From: Chlamydoabsidia padenii
Taxonomy: Eukaryota > Mucoromycota > Mucoromycetes > Mucorales > Cunninghamellaceae
Reading direction: 5' to 3'
DNA: 64,000 nucleotides
Assembly: GCA_025330725.1 (NCBI GenBank)
Contig: JAIWND010000001.1
Coordinates: 2,114,501 to 2,178,500 of the forward strand
Part shown: one piece after another, positions 48,799 through 60,728 of the stretch
How the letters are laid out: the number at the start of each line of letters is the position of its first letter
Numbering within the stretch: the stretch's first letter is position 1
The notes under the pieces: model-generated
Database searches by the model: none
What the model was told of the DNA's origin: nothing
The model's input: the letters and a program-made list of their open reading frames with translations, nothing else
Made by a program: the position numbers and the translations under genes

Positions 48799-48870
48799 GT
48801 TGGTGTGGATAAACGAAAAGAAACAGAGGGTCCCTGCCTGGTTGACACTTTTTATTTTTTTTTTTGAAGG

Positions 48871-48881
48871 CGGAATTTGAA
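48871..48881. promoter_or_regulatory. Recurrent element CGGAATTTGAA centred in a divergent promoter
   Basis: 72 bp from the bL31m ATG (48798) and 71 bp from the Pet127 ATG (48953), that is, at the exact midpoint of the two start codons. It is the only copy in this region. Confidence 0.55.
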
Positions 48882-48952
48882 TTATTTTAAAAAGCCACTT
48901 TTTTTTTTCTCTCCTAACTGAATCCAGTCTTTCTTCCTTTCACCTTATATTA

Positions 48953-49937
48953 ATGTGGACGATCAGGTCAGGCTTGGTAAAAGTGCCGATCGTACAACGA
49001 CTATCTGTCACCATTATAGGGCGTCACCGTGGTTTAACAACATCCATTGTCGATCAACTACCTACTAGCACCAACAAGGAAACCAACAATGACAGTGCGG
49101 ACACTGTTACTGAACACTTGACAACCTCAGTAATTCGCACTCAACACAATAAACGCAAAGAAAAGAGACAACAAAACAAGCGACGTCTTTCTTCCATCTT
49201 AAGGCATAAAGTTGAAGCTCATGGGAAACTTCATCAGGGAAAACAAAGGGCTGCATTCATTCAACCCGTACTACTGGAGGAATCGAAACAAGACTTGGAC
49301 ATATCATGGAGCTCATTGCGAAGCTCATTACCGGTGAATTCAAAATATCAACGTAAGTGTATTGGTGGGATATGCAAAAGAACTGACTGGTGAATACTGA
49401 TATACTTTTATTTTTGTGAAACTAGGCATTTACCCAAATAAAGTTATTCCAGTAGCTACTCTTGCTCCAGACTTGCAACGAACATTATTCAAGTAAGAAA
49501 GAGGGGATTCTCTTATATTCCTGTCTGAACTAACTCGATCATTCGATCACTAGGCCCGGAGTACATCCTATCAAGGACTTTCAAACTAAACAAAGGCTTT
49601 TCTCTCAATATTGGGAAAACATTACTCAACCCGATGATTTTGACTATGAAGCTATGCAACCTTATATTACTTCATCCAAAGACAAGGTAAGAAGAGCCCG
49701 TTGTGATGATGATGATGATGATGATAAAGCTAACCATTTTGCGGTATAGAATCTTATTGAAATGGCCAAAAATCAAAACGCACGCTATGTTGGATCGACT
49801 TCCTCTCTCTCAGGTATACTGTCTCACATCTACTTTGAACTCTCCAACCATCGACCTGTTGACACTTCTGTTTTGTCACGCTCCTTTGTTAACGAAGTAA
49901 GAACCTCTCAATATGATCATGTCAAAATACTCACTTG

Positions 49938-49978
<41 letters not shown>

Positions 49979-51401
49979 CTTAAACATAGAGCAAAAACTA
50001 CACGCGGGGAAGTCGAGTACCAAAAACGATCATGTTAAGGTGGAAAGATGGTGTATATGCGGTGGATGCGGACAAGGCATTTGACAGTGAAGAAACAATC
50101 TTGTCACAATTGGTAAGATGGAATGATTAAAAAGATGAATAACTATTAACTTTTTGAATATCTTTTTTTTTTTTTTTTTTTTTTGTCTTGTTAGGGTAAA
50201 TCTATGGAAAAGTTTTTGACTTTAAAGCCAAGCGACTATGAACGGTATCTCAAGGAAAACTCTGGTGCGGTAACTGAAGAAGAACGCAACGCACCTGAAG
50301 CCTTTGCTTATGGGATGATTGGTAATCTCTTTTTACGTTCTCAACTTGATTGCTATCACAGTCTTCTCCCTCGGCGTACGTTTGATCTGAAAACACGAGC
50401 GATCATGCCGATCCGTTTGGACATTCCACATTATCAGGTAAGAATCCAAAAGGCATGTAAATTTGATGACCATCTGCTAACGAATACCTGACTTTATTAA
50501 CATAGGACTATTATAACTACAAACTAGAACAACATCGGGGTATGTTTTATTCTTTTGAACGGGAATACTATGACATGATGCGATCTGCCTTCTTAAAATA
50601 CAGGTAACATGGGGAGTCGGTATTTAAAATTACCCTGCATAAATTCTAACGTTTGAACCCCCCCCCGCCCCTTTTTTTTTAGCTTTCAGGTGCGAATTGG
50701 ACACATGGACGGGGTAATGGTAACGTATCACAATACCGACGAAATCTTTGGGTTCCAGTATATCTCAAGAAGTGAAATGGATGCTCGACTATTTGGAACA
50801 AGCAAGATGGGTGATGAAGCTTTCGAGTATTGCCTGATGGCGATGCAAAATGTCTTTGACAAGGCAACTTCTCAATTCAAAAACCAGGTATAACTATATG
50901 AACACCTGTTTACCTTTTGCTATTACTCATCCTTTTTAACTAATATAGACACTCCGATTGACATTTGATGCATCCCAACCGACCTATGAAGATATGCGGG
51001 TCTACGTTGAACCTGTCAGCCCTGAAGAAGAAAAACAAATGGATGAAGGTTTGGATGACGACAGTGACTTTGATTATTATCAACACTTGGGTGGCGATCA
51101 AGCAACCATGTATCGACTTTACACCAACTCATATCTCAACGGGAAGAAAATCGACGGACCGGTGGCGGTGAATGCACAATCGGACACGTGGGATATATGC
51201 TACAAACTGGAAGAAGAAACAGAATTATCAAAGGATGACATTGCAACGAAGATCAGGAACATACGACGTACTCAAGCGACCATCTTTTTACCCCAATCCG
51301 ATAAATCACCTTCTTTTTTGCTCAAGTTTAAGGAGAAGCGGGTGCCCTTTCATCAAAAGAAAAATTCAGCATCCGATCAAAAAAGCGACAACGACGAATA
51401 G
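48953..51401 (+). CDS. PET127: Pet127-like mitochondrial RNA-processing protein
   Basis: Nine exons, 48953-49352, 49426-49492, 49554-49686, 49750-49896, 49990-50112, 50195-50437, 50506-50603, 50683-50887 and 50949-51401, giving 622 aa. The presequence is Arg/Ser-rich (MWTIRSGLVKVPIVQRLSVT) and is followed by a basic linker. The conserved core includes NARYVGSTSSLSGILSHIYFELSNH, YTRGSRVPKTIMLRWKDGVYAVDADKAFD, LDIPHYQDYYNYKL and VRIGHMDGVMVTYHNT. Known role in yeast: membrane-associated factor for mitochondrial mRNA 5'-end processing and stability; related proteins are assigned to the PD-(D/E)XK nuclease fold. Intron 4 contains a T run of about 39 bases and intron 5 a run of about 20. Confidence 0.9.
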
Positions 51402-51811
51402 GTGGCCTTGGTTTGTCCACTCTTTGTTACCATCATCATCCCCCTAGAATACCTTTTGGAAATAGCATTTAGACACTCTTAGTATAGAAACAACAAACCC
51501 CATTCCTCCACATCCATTTTTATTAATTTGTAAATATCACTTTTTATAGCAATGAAACAGCAGAATAAATTGAATTTTGAAACAAACAAATATCAACAAC
51601 AATATGTCATAATGAGGAGGGAGGCTGTGTCTTTGGGTATGGGAAAAAGTCCAATACAATGTGGGCGTGGTAAAAGATCAATCCTAAAAGTGATCACTAC
51701 ATAGTATAATAAAACAATAAAGATGGTTTTTTATTTAAATACAATCAAAAGACTACTAATGCTAATACTATTTAGAGGTGGATAAATGCGTCTTGTTGGA
51801 GGAGACCCTAT
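51402..51811. other. Convergent 3' flanks of Pet127 and the MYND gene
   Basis: A/T-rich with AATAAA-type signals (around 51560 and 51712). No ORF of interest. Confidence 0.6.
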
Positions 51812-52417
51812 TTAGCGATGGCATTGGGAAGAATGTCGGACTTGATCTTGTTTCAAGCATTTGATACTACAATACGGCTGCGACTTGCATTGAGCACAGA
51901 CCGGCATGGCTCGTTTTTCAGTCGAGCATAAAGCACACACCATCATCATAGAAGAAGGCACATGGCTCTTGTTGATTCGGACCAAGCATTGTTCCAGCAT
52001 GGATGTTGCCTGGGCTTGTAAAAGACCGATCTTGGGCAAACTTGATGATACCCCCACACATTTTCGGCACACCTGGATAGTACGTACCCAGTCCTTTTGA
52101 TGATAATAGATGGAGGCACGACAATGGTAAATGATCACCTGGATCGCTTGTCGAATACATGGATCACCACCATCCTCTGTTTTCAACCGCTTGCCCAGGT
52201 CCCAGAGAATATGACAGGTCGGTTCCGGTAGTGCATCTAGGTGGAGGAGAATTTGCTCTGACATGGACGATACCCAGGCCAGACTTGTTTCATCCATCTG
52301 GGTATATAAAAGTGTGCATTCTGGTGGTGGAGACGGTGGGAATGCAGAGTTGACTTTTTCACAGTCAATGGATTTGGTATTGGTTTGAAGAGTAGAGGGA
52401 ATGACTATGGATGGCAT
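51812..52417 (-). CDS. MYND zinc-finger protein
   Basis: Single exon, 201 aa from ATG 52417. The C-terminus is a MYND finger: CALCSTEKRAMPVCAQCKSQ followed by PYCSIKCLKQDQVRHSSQCH, with all the Cys/His ligands. The middle is helical (TLLYTQMDETSLAWVSSMSE; IRQAIQVIIYHCRASIYYHQ) and TPR-like in texture. MYND fingers bind proline-containing peptides, so a scaffold role is likely. An in-frame upstream ATG at 52516 would add 33 residues. I prefer 52417 because the upstream element-like sequence at 52517-52530 would otherwise abut the start codon. Confidence 0.8.
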   Translation of the reverse strand: MPSIVIPSTLQTNTKSIDCEKVNSAFPPSPPPECTLLYTQMDETSLAWVSSMSEQILLHLDALPEPTCHILWDLGKRLKTEDGGDPCIRQAIQVIIYHCRASIYYHQKDWVRTIQVCRKCVGVSSSLPKIGLLQAQATSMLEQCLVRINKSHVPSSMMMVCALCSTEKRAMPVCAQCKSQPYCSIKCLKQDQVRHSSQCHR

Positions 52418-53068
52418 TACTTGGCTGGTTGTGGTAGGATCGCGATTCTGATGGATGAATGAATGAAAGAAAGAAGTGAGTGAAAGACAGAAAAAATGGT
52501 TTTTGATTTGAATCAAGTTTAAAACCCGACACCGGCATTATAGAAATTCCCCTTTCTCATAGGCTGACAGGATTGGTTGCTAAAATCTCGGCCAAGTTTC
52601 AGTCAAAAGTAACTCCGTATCGTATGATACTGAAATCAGAAGAGGCGCATATCTTGTTTTTTTTTTTTCTCTTTTTTTTTAAGGAGCTGGAAGAAAAGAA
52701 GAAAAAAAGCAATCAAGTGACTACATTGCATACACCCTGACAACACTTTTCTAGATCATGATAAGAAAAGATAGAAAGAAAAGAAAGAATCTAAAAGTGT
52801 TCTCCATCAATATCAACAAATGTTTTGAATGATTATAGACATTTGGGTTGAACCTTTTTCTTCTAAAGGAGTTCCTTCATTTCACCAACTAAACAAATGT
52901 ACCTGTGGCGGCATTTACATTTCAAATTCCGATACATCAGGGGTAAGGCACAGTACCACTGACAAGCGAGTGGCCATAACAAGTAGATCCTCCTCCCTTT
53001 TCTCTCTCTCTGTTTTTTTCTTCCTTTCTTCCTTTTTTTCCATCTACTTTTTTATTCAAGGTTTGATA
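52418..53068. other. Divergent promoter region between the MYND and START genes
   Basis: Holds GTTTAAAACCCGAC (52517-52530, about 100 bp before the MYND ATG) and TTCAAATTCCG (52921-52931, 138 bp before the START-protein ATG). A C/T-rich leader lies at 52990-53050. Confidence 0.5.
52921..52931 (-). promoter_or_regulatory. Recurrent element TTCAAATTCCG
   Basis: One mismatch to the consensus; 138 bp before ATG 53069. Confidence 0.45.
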
Positions 53069-54566
53069 ATGAACTATATCAAAAAAACTCAAACAACAAG
53101 ACCATTCATGCAACCAAAATATACCTCGATCTTTAGTGATGACGAGGAAGAGGACTCGACATGCTCCTTTTCTTCTTCCTTACCCACCGTCATCCCATCC
53201 TTACAAACCCAGCGCACTTCATTCCCACCACATTACATTGACCCAGTTCAAACATCCTCCTCATACCATATTCATCAGGCAGAAATGGCCCTCTTCAATT
53301 TAAAGTCCGCAGTACTCGATGATCATGGCGCTTGGAAAAAAGTGCTTGAACATAAGAAGAGCGGTGTGGCCATTCGTATGAAAACCTCAACCGATAAAGC
53401 TACCATGTTTAAAGGTGAAGTCATCTTTCAAGGATTCACACCACATTCAATCTTTTATGTGATCGGGATGCGAAAGTTATGGGATGAGCTTTATGAGGAT
53501 GGGAATCTCGTGGAGAACTTGAATGATACCACATCACTCACTTATGAAGTGTGTAAACAAACTTCAAAGTAATGCATGAAGAAGGAAGAGATGATCAAGA
53601 AGATGAACTTTTTTTTTTTTATTATTATTATTCTGATTTGCAACGTAGATCTCGACGAGATTTATGCTTAGTGGAGAAAATCGAATGTACCCAAAATGGA
53701 ACTATTTTATTTGCTTGCACCAGTGCCGAAACTCCGAAAGTGCCTCGACTTCAAAATCGCACACGGGCGCAGATCAAGGTAAGAAATAAAGAAAGGAACA
53801 ATGAAAAGAAGAACTAATCCATCAATTACGCCAAGTTAATGGGATGGGTATTGGAACCTTTGTCTTCCGATTCTATTCCTTTAACCAAAGTAAGCTTTGT
53901 GATCCAGGAACCAATGAAAGGTTGGATGTCAGGTTTGACTAAAAAATCACTGGCTCGACGTCCCCTTATTGTATTGACTTCAGTATATAACTATATGAAA
54001 GCAAAGGATCAACGAGTTTCAGAACAAAGATGGTGTCATCCAATCAGAAAAAGACCTTCCGTTTTAACAAACTCTACTTTATCTTCTCAAAAGCTATCGT
54101 AAGTGCAAATTCAAACCCCGGCTCCTAGGATTTTTTGTGGTAATAGGTTCTTTTCTTCTTCGCTCTTCTTTCCCATTTTATATTTCCCAATCGAATTCTG
54201 ATTATACTAAACCAGTAACAATGACACTACAACTAACTATGGCAACAAGACTAAATCCAGCACTTGTAATGATTCTGAACATCAACAAACAACCACGACA
54301 ATAAGGAAACCATTATACTCACCTCACCGACATTTATCAGCACGGAACGACAGTGTCCACTTGTTAAAGCAGCTTTATCTATCCCCAGTTGACGAATGGC
54401 AATTGAAATCGACAACACATGATACACACTCATATATCAAGGAATATCAAGGTCTGGTTTACTCAAGACTGGATGGGACTCTACAAGGCGATTGGCTTCC
54501 TGAACAAGTATGCTCCATGCTCCTTTCTGTCCATGTTAGGAAACACTGTAAGTGACCCTCTTTATT

Positions 54567-54616
<50 letters not shown>

Positions 54617-55808
54617 ACTAATTTGCAACATCAACATCTTTCTACTCTTTATAGGGGATGACTGGTGGAAACGGGGAAGCATCGTGGAACGATTCAGTCA
54701 ACGGGATTATTTGATGCACTGGGTATTGGCGGGGGCTCTACAACAAGATCTGGCAGTATTCACTCATATCGATAGTGAACATGGGGGTAGACGAATTTTT
54801 ATGGCCAGTAAAAGCATTGAAGATGATAAAATACCTCGACAGGACGGTTATCAACGCACTACCATGGCACTTTATGGCTGGGTTTTTTCCATCAAATCAT
54901 CATCAAGTGGCACTACAGAACTAGGTATCTCCTTCATAGTGGACTCCTCTCTTTCATCATTATCATCATCTTATTCGCAACTGAACTGTCTCACCAATCT
55001 ACAATACTATCTATCTCATCATGGCTGTCCACCTTATATTCGCCGTGTCTGTGGCAAGATCGTGATGGAATATTTTGGCAAAGCGGCAAATTATCAGGTG
55101 GCATGGATCGTTCGACATCAACCTCCTCAACATCAACATCAACAAAAGAATCAGTTGGATTGGTGTACGGAGATTCGCATTGATCCATTCATGTACCGCC
55201 ATGGTTATGTTATTGATATCACACCCACTCAAGGCACAAGAATCGATAGGAACCGAAGAACTATTAGGGTGTTTACAACAGACTCAAGGATGGAAGGTGC
55301 TACTATACATATCAAGATATCTCATCAAATTGCTACACCTAAAAGACGAACTCTCTCTTTACAAAGCCTTGGTAATAAAAAGCCAAGGACGTATTTTTAG
55401 TGTACTAATCAATTGTTTTACTTTCTTTGTAGCTTCTTACAATAGTATTCACGAATTGTCTTTAGTCAATCGAAGCCCTAACCAGAAACAGCATGTGACA
55501 CAACCTATCCATTGTGTACCTTTGCCACCTGCCCATAGCACGAACAATAACATCCATCAATATACTCCTCCACATGTTCCGAAAGGTTATATCTTGGTGC
55601 CTCAATTACACAACAGGGTAAAATATTAATGATGATTATTACACGATGAATATTATACTCATGCTTTTAATTTTATTAGAATCAACAACAACAACAACCT
55701 CTATTGAACTTTACGGATGATCTGACTTTTAATGGTCAACAATTGATGGTGATACTGTTTGGAATGGTAATGTCTTACTATATGGGTAAACTGGCAAGTA
55801 GTTGCTAG
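53069..55808 (+). CDS. Tail-anchored protein with START-type lipid-binding domain(s)
   Basis: Seven exons, 53069-53568, 53649-53778, 53836-54098, 54216-54547, 54655-55371, 55433-55617 and 55680-55808, giving 751 aa. Residues about 75-310 form a START domain: AWKKVLEHKKSGVAI, IGMRKLWDELYEDGNLVENL, SRRDLCLVEKIE, VSFVIQEPMKGWM. A second region, about 375-620, has weaker START-like texture (WLPEQVCSMLLSVHVRKHW; TELGISFIVDSSLSSL; LQYYLSHHGCPPYIRRVCGK). The chain ends in a hydrophobic helix (LMVILFGMVMSYYMGKLASS) and a terminal Cys, so it is probably membrane-anchored by its tail. By analogy START proteins carry sterols, phospholipids or sphingolipids at contact sites. Lipid and membrane here are unknown. 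Intron 4 has a T run of about 43 bases. Confidence 0.8.
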
Positions 55809-56415
55809 GCACGCATAGTTGTTATTTATTTAGTATTAGGATGTTTTAGATTATTATTATTATTGTTACAAATAAAGTTGGGATTTGACAAAATGGAAAC
55901 ATTTGTCTGTCACTACATATGTATGCAGACTCAAAAAGGTGGGAATTTCGCATGATGGATTGGATAGATATCATGATATTCAGTAACAAGGGTGTTGATC
56001 GGTAATGCAGGCAGACAGAATAAATAATGTATTTAATCATGTGCCCTACAATAAAGATGGGGCATGTCTCGGATAGTTTTTGTGTTGTGTTGTTGGGTAT
56101 TTTCTTTTGTGTGTGTTAGAGAACAGCAGGCTATAATGTAACTCGTATATGGTATCTATCAAATGATCACAATGATTGGTTTCTATCAACATGAGATTAT
56201 TACACTATATTTTTTAGGTGGAGTGGAAAGGATACCCGATAGCTTTCCTAATTTGGAAGGGAGAGGGGTGTTATCTTTTTTTTTTCGTTTCTTCCGAGCT
56301 CCGCTAATCATTGAAAAACCCTTCGCCGTTGATAGAAAAACGGAGTTTCCTTTTTCTTCTTCTCTTTCTTCTTTCTTTCTTTCCTTCCTACATTCTCTTT
56401 TACTCTCTTGACAAG
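55809..56415. other. Intergenic between the START and DUF1752-like genes
   Basis: ATT-repeat near 55852-55865 in the 3' flank, and a C/T-rich leader at 56350-56410. No clear copy of the recurrent element. Confidence 0.5.
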
Positions 56416-57237
56416 ATGATACATGCAACCGACTTTTCTACTTTGACCACTGTAGAACCTGGACCAATGTCTACTGATGCACTCTTCTCTGCTTGGATGG
56501 GTAAGTGACCACGGAATGTCTTACTTTTTTATTATATATCCTAATGTCTCATTTTTTAAATAGTCTTTTCCAAGAACAAGAACAGTTTGGAAAACGCAAA
56601 ACGATTGGAAAATCTTAGCTGGCGTCTTTGGTATCGTGAATCCTTCCATCAACATCACCAACAAGAAGAAACAACAACAACAATGTCAACTCAACTTGTA
56701 CCTGTTATTACATCCAGCTTATCATCACATTCCACCTTTGGTCCACAAACGCCACTTGAACCCAATACTCAACAACATAAACAACAACAACAACAACGCC
56801 GTACTAACAAATTCTATGTGGATGAATCAGATGATGATGATGATGATGATGATGATGACGAACAAAATGAAAGCTTATGGAGTACTTTACATGATGATCA
56901 TTATTTTGAAGAAGCTTATCAACAACAACAGTCGAACCTAACTCCTTGTTTGCCGCCACAGGGATTACTTAAAAAGGAAGTCCCATCACCCCTTCCTCTT
57001 CCCCTCACCAATACCACCAATCAAAAACAATCATGCTCACTTTTATCTCGGTTGATTCAATCATCACCACCACAAACTTCTCAACAGCAACAACAACAAC
57101 AACAACAACAATCTGAACCCTGTGATCTCTTGCCTCCTCAACTACAATCTTGTGTCGATTGGGAAAAATCTCAAAACTCTATTCGTTATCGTTTGGGCTA
57201 TTCTCTGGATCTGCCTGATGAAAATATCATTTGGTGA
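56416..57237 (+). CDS. Nitrogen-regulator-type protein (DUF1752-like), no GATA finger
   Basis: Two exons, 56416-56500 and 56564-57237, giving 252 aa. ALFSAWMVFSKNKNSLENAK followed by RLENLSWRLWYRE (about residues 22-54) is the short conserved block found near the N-terminus of fungal AreA/Gat1-type GATA regulators and some relatives. The rest is low complexity: Gln runs (QQHKQQQQQRR; poly-Gln near residues 205-215), a ten-residue Asp run (about 125-135), and a C-terminal DWEKSQNSIRYRLGYSLDLP. There is no zinc finger, so it cannot bind DNA like a GATA factor. It may be a co-regulator. Confidence 0.7.
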
Positions 57238-57446
57238 TTGGATCAATCAACCCTCTCTTTGTACATTCAACTCCTCTCTTCTTCACATTTACTTATACAT
57301 AATATACATACTTTTACTACTACAATAGTTACATACCCATATAGCATCCCTTTATATACTACTATAATAAAATAAACCTCTTATCAATGTTTACCATCTT
57401 CTTTTGGGCACTGACCTTTGACTCTTTGACTTTTTTGCGTGATTCG

Positions 57447-57457
57447 CGGGATTTAAA
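57447..57457 (+). promoter_or_regulatory. Recurrent element, variant CGGGATTTAAA
   Basis: One mismatch to the consensus, 232 bp before the ATG at 57690, farther than most; a C/T-rich leader fills the gap. Confidence 0.4.
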
Positions 57458-57689
57458 TATGTAATCTCCCTGAAAATTGTTTTTGGTGGTTGATCCCTAT
57501 TCTTCCCTTCTCTTCTTCTTCTTCCCTATGCACTATCGTTATTGTTTTTAACTTGTCTTTCCTTTCCCTCTCCCTTTTATTTTTTTTTGCTTTTTTTTTT
57601 TTACCTCCTATTATTCACTATTCCTTTTTTGACACTGCTACTATTCTCATCCTGTTTGATCATAGTCTAATTGTGGATGCTATCTGAAC

Positions 57690-60060
57690 ATGACAAACGG
57701 TAATAAATCTTGATAATATAAACTAATGACTGACTGTATGTATACTTACTCACTTTTTTTTTTTTTTCTTTGCCTATTTATGAATAGACCATTACATATC
57801 TCAACGTGCTGCCAACGCCATCTTATCAGAAATTGGTCCTTATCAAATATCCTCGGATGCTCTACAATCAATCAATCACTTTCTTGATCAATGCCTTTAT
57901 CTTGTCCTACAAAAATCACCCTCACTCGATCTGTCACATCTTGGCTCACAACTATTGACGCTTTTACCACATCGACTGGGCAAGAATGCAATTGTTGAAG
58001 CCGAACTGGAAGTCAAGACCTACAGCGATACTAATACTGTAGACACCTCATTACTCGAAGGAATGCGATCTTTATCTGACCCTGTAGATCAAGTTTGGAC
58101 ATCTTTACGCTCTCAATGTTTAAAACAATGTGCTCTGGCGGACAAGACAACAACTCGAATAGCAAATGACAGCCAAGTACATCAACAAAACAACTTGATC
58201 GCGCTCTCTCCACTGGTAACGATCTTTATGACGACTATATTGGAACATTTAGCCGAATATATTCTAACGACGATTGCTGTTACGGCTGCACATCAAGGGT
58301 CTGATTATATCCGGGTGAAGGAAGTATATTGGGCTTTATTGCAGGATGTTCAGGTGGGTGATCTCTTCAAACAGACAGAGATGCGATCGAAATTGGAGGT
58401 AAAAGTTTAGATGATTGGGGAAAAAAAAAAAAAAAAAAAAAAAAACTGCACCTAGTACTCATGCTTTATTATTTTATTTTAGAAACGGGTCATGTCATCT
58501 TATTCTTCACCTCATTATCAACATCCCTCACCAGAACCTCCAGTGCTGCCTAGAGGTCAGTTGTCATTCAAGCCTCATAACATTTGCATAAATCATGGAT
58601 AGAAAGATAAACTCACTTCTTTTATTTCTGTAATAGATCATCCTATACCTGAATTATATTCTGAATTGGACGAAGATGACGACGACAATGACGAGATATT
58701 ACCATCATCAACCAGTCATACTGCCCGAACATCATCTTCCATTAAATCTGGCCAAAGTATATCATCCTATCGACCGATCTCGGTACTCAGTAATGGAACC
58801 ACGGCAACCAATCACTCGACAGCAAGCAGCAAAAAAGGGTTTCGGTTTTTCGGTAAAAAGGGGAAAAAACGATCATCTGTGGCTAGTCATTCCACCACCG
58901 GCACGACGGCTTCGAATCATCACCAAACGGATCGCTCATTAACCATGTCTCCTGTATCCGACTCTCCTTCATCTGTACAAGTCTATGATACGGACACTCC
59001 TGCTTTGGATTTCGAGGACCTAATACGATCTGGGAATACAATGAAAGTATCTTTGACACCAAATCGACTTCGATCTATTGAAATCAAATCCTCATCAACC
59101 TATCAACCGTCACACTCAACAGTGAAAACCGCCTCACCAAAAAGGATAGCAACAACAATAGTATCACCCACATCCAACTCTCCTCGATCACCACCTCCTG
59201 CCAATGCTCCATTTGAAAATCCACGTGCTGCTCCAAAACCTCCTATTCATGACCAGTCGCCGAAACCAGCAGCAGCAACTCCACCAACTACTCCAAATTC
59301 AAGCATTGCATCAAGAATATCAAATGCACGGTCATCACCACCGAGTGCTTTAAAGCTTGTAGAAAACCGGCGGCGGAGCGAAAATTCGGTCGACACACCA
59401 TCATCTGATGTATGTGTCATGGATTTACCTTCACCACCTAGCACAATGGACCACCACCCTTCTCTGGCAGCATTCAGTAATCGAACAAATCAATCACGAT
59501 TTAACACAGCACCTGCCTTCAACAGGCCATCCAGTATAGTAGCCAAACGAGCATCGGGAAGAGCACGTCCTGCTTCTTATCACGAAACATTTGCATTGTC
59601 CATGGAACAACAACAACGGGCACCTTTTGATACACCTCTGACCATACCTATTGCACCTTCACCATCCACATCCTCACCTTCATTATCTACACGAACCGAT
59701 CGATCAATGATACGTCGACAGAGACCCATCTCACAAACTATTACCGAAGAAGAAGATCAAATGACTTTTGGTGATGATAAGAACAAATCAGTGACAACCT
59801 TGCAGGACAAGTATACCACATCCATTGATGCTTCGGCGCAGACAGATCCTTTACCTGGTATACCTTCTTTGGCGGAACTCTTGACTTCACGATCTTTGAC
59901 AGTCCCGTTATCTGTTCCGACACTCATCATCACCAAGGATGACGATGGTATGGGCAGTAATGACGATGTCGGTAGCGAACAAGGTTTAGTGGACGGTGAC
60001 GAAGAATGGTTTATACAAGATTGGGATGATGGCTCCATGTTAACTGAATCCATAGTTTAG
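57690..60060 (+). CDS. Probable histone-fold protein with long disordered C-terminus
   Basis: Four exons, 57690-57699 (10 nt), 57788-58398, 58483-58555 and 58637-60060, giving 705 aa. Residues 1-215 are helical. HYISQRAANAILSEIGPYQI and SSDALQSINHFLDQCLYLVL read like one histone-fold half. LSPLVTIFMTTILEHLAEYI, LTTIAVTAAHQGSDYIRVKE and VYWALLQD read like a second, with the short-helix/long-helix/short-helix rhythm of H2A/H2B-like folds. The fold call is my reading, not a known family match. The rest is Ser/Pro/Thr-rich and disordered, with an acidic patch (DEDDDDNDE), a polybasic patch (RFFGKKGKKRSS) and several PPxxP-type proline clusters. Exon 1 codes for only MTN and one base. Confidence 0.6.
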
Positions 60061-60728
60061 ATCGGGTAAGATGCGTGCATCTAATCCTCGTAGTGTTATA
60101 TACAAATATCTTTTTTTTTTTTTTTTAATTTTAATCTAATTCAGCTTATCCTTTCCCTTATTTTTTTTTTTTTTTGCCAACACATATATGTATATCTTTT
60201 TATTTGAATAAAACCCGATAATTTACCCCCTTTTATAAAATGCATGATTGTCTTTTTATCTGAAATCGGCATTATAAAATTATTATCAAGCGGTCTTCCT
60301 ATAGCCATCTATCTTATATACAGTTACTCTACAAGTGTAGCTTTTGTCTTTTGTGATCTTACTTTGGTTTAAGGTCTACTCTTATTTCTTTTTTAAATTG
60401 GAATCTCGTTTTTGTCATATACTCTTATTAACAAGAACTAACAAAAGGTTGAATCTAATTCAAAAGATTTTAGTGCTCACTACTCTCAATACATTCAAGA
60501 CATACTATCTGAACTCAAGATACTCTACCATCATGCAACAAAAAATAACTTTCAACTCCGCCGCGTTTGGGATGTATGAAATATGTTCAAATCCCGATGG
60601 TCTTTTTTTTTTTTTTCTCTTTTATTTTTTCTTTCCCCCTTCTCTTTCTACTTTTAATCTTACATACCACGGACAACTGGTAATTGTCTCCGAAACCTAT
60701 AACTACCTAATATAATTTTTTTTTTATA
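60061..60728. other. Intergenic before the small membrane-protein gene
   Basis: The ORF at 60344-60715 is low-complexity and not credible. The region has long T runs, an exact element copy at 60586-60596, and TTCAACTCCG at 60551. Confidence 0.55.
60586..60596 (-). promoter_or_regulatory. Exact recurrent element TTCAAATCCCG
   Basis: 133 bp before ATG 60729. With its preceding G it also fits the pol III B-box pattern GWTCRANNC. Confidence 0.5.

Noticed and set aside
52418..52516. N-terminal extension of the MYND protein from ATG 52516
   Set aside because: In frame, but it would put the start codon directly next to the upstream element, and the added residues look like translated leader.
60344..60715. 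123-codon plus-strand ORF before the small membrane protein
   Set aside because: Low-complexity Phe/Leu content from T-rich DNA and it spans the promoter element; not a gene.
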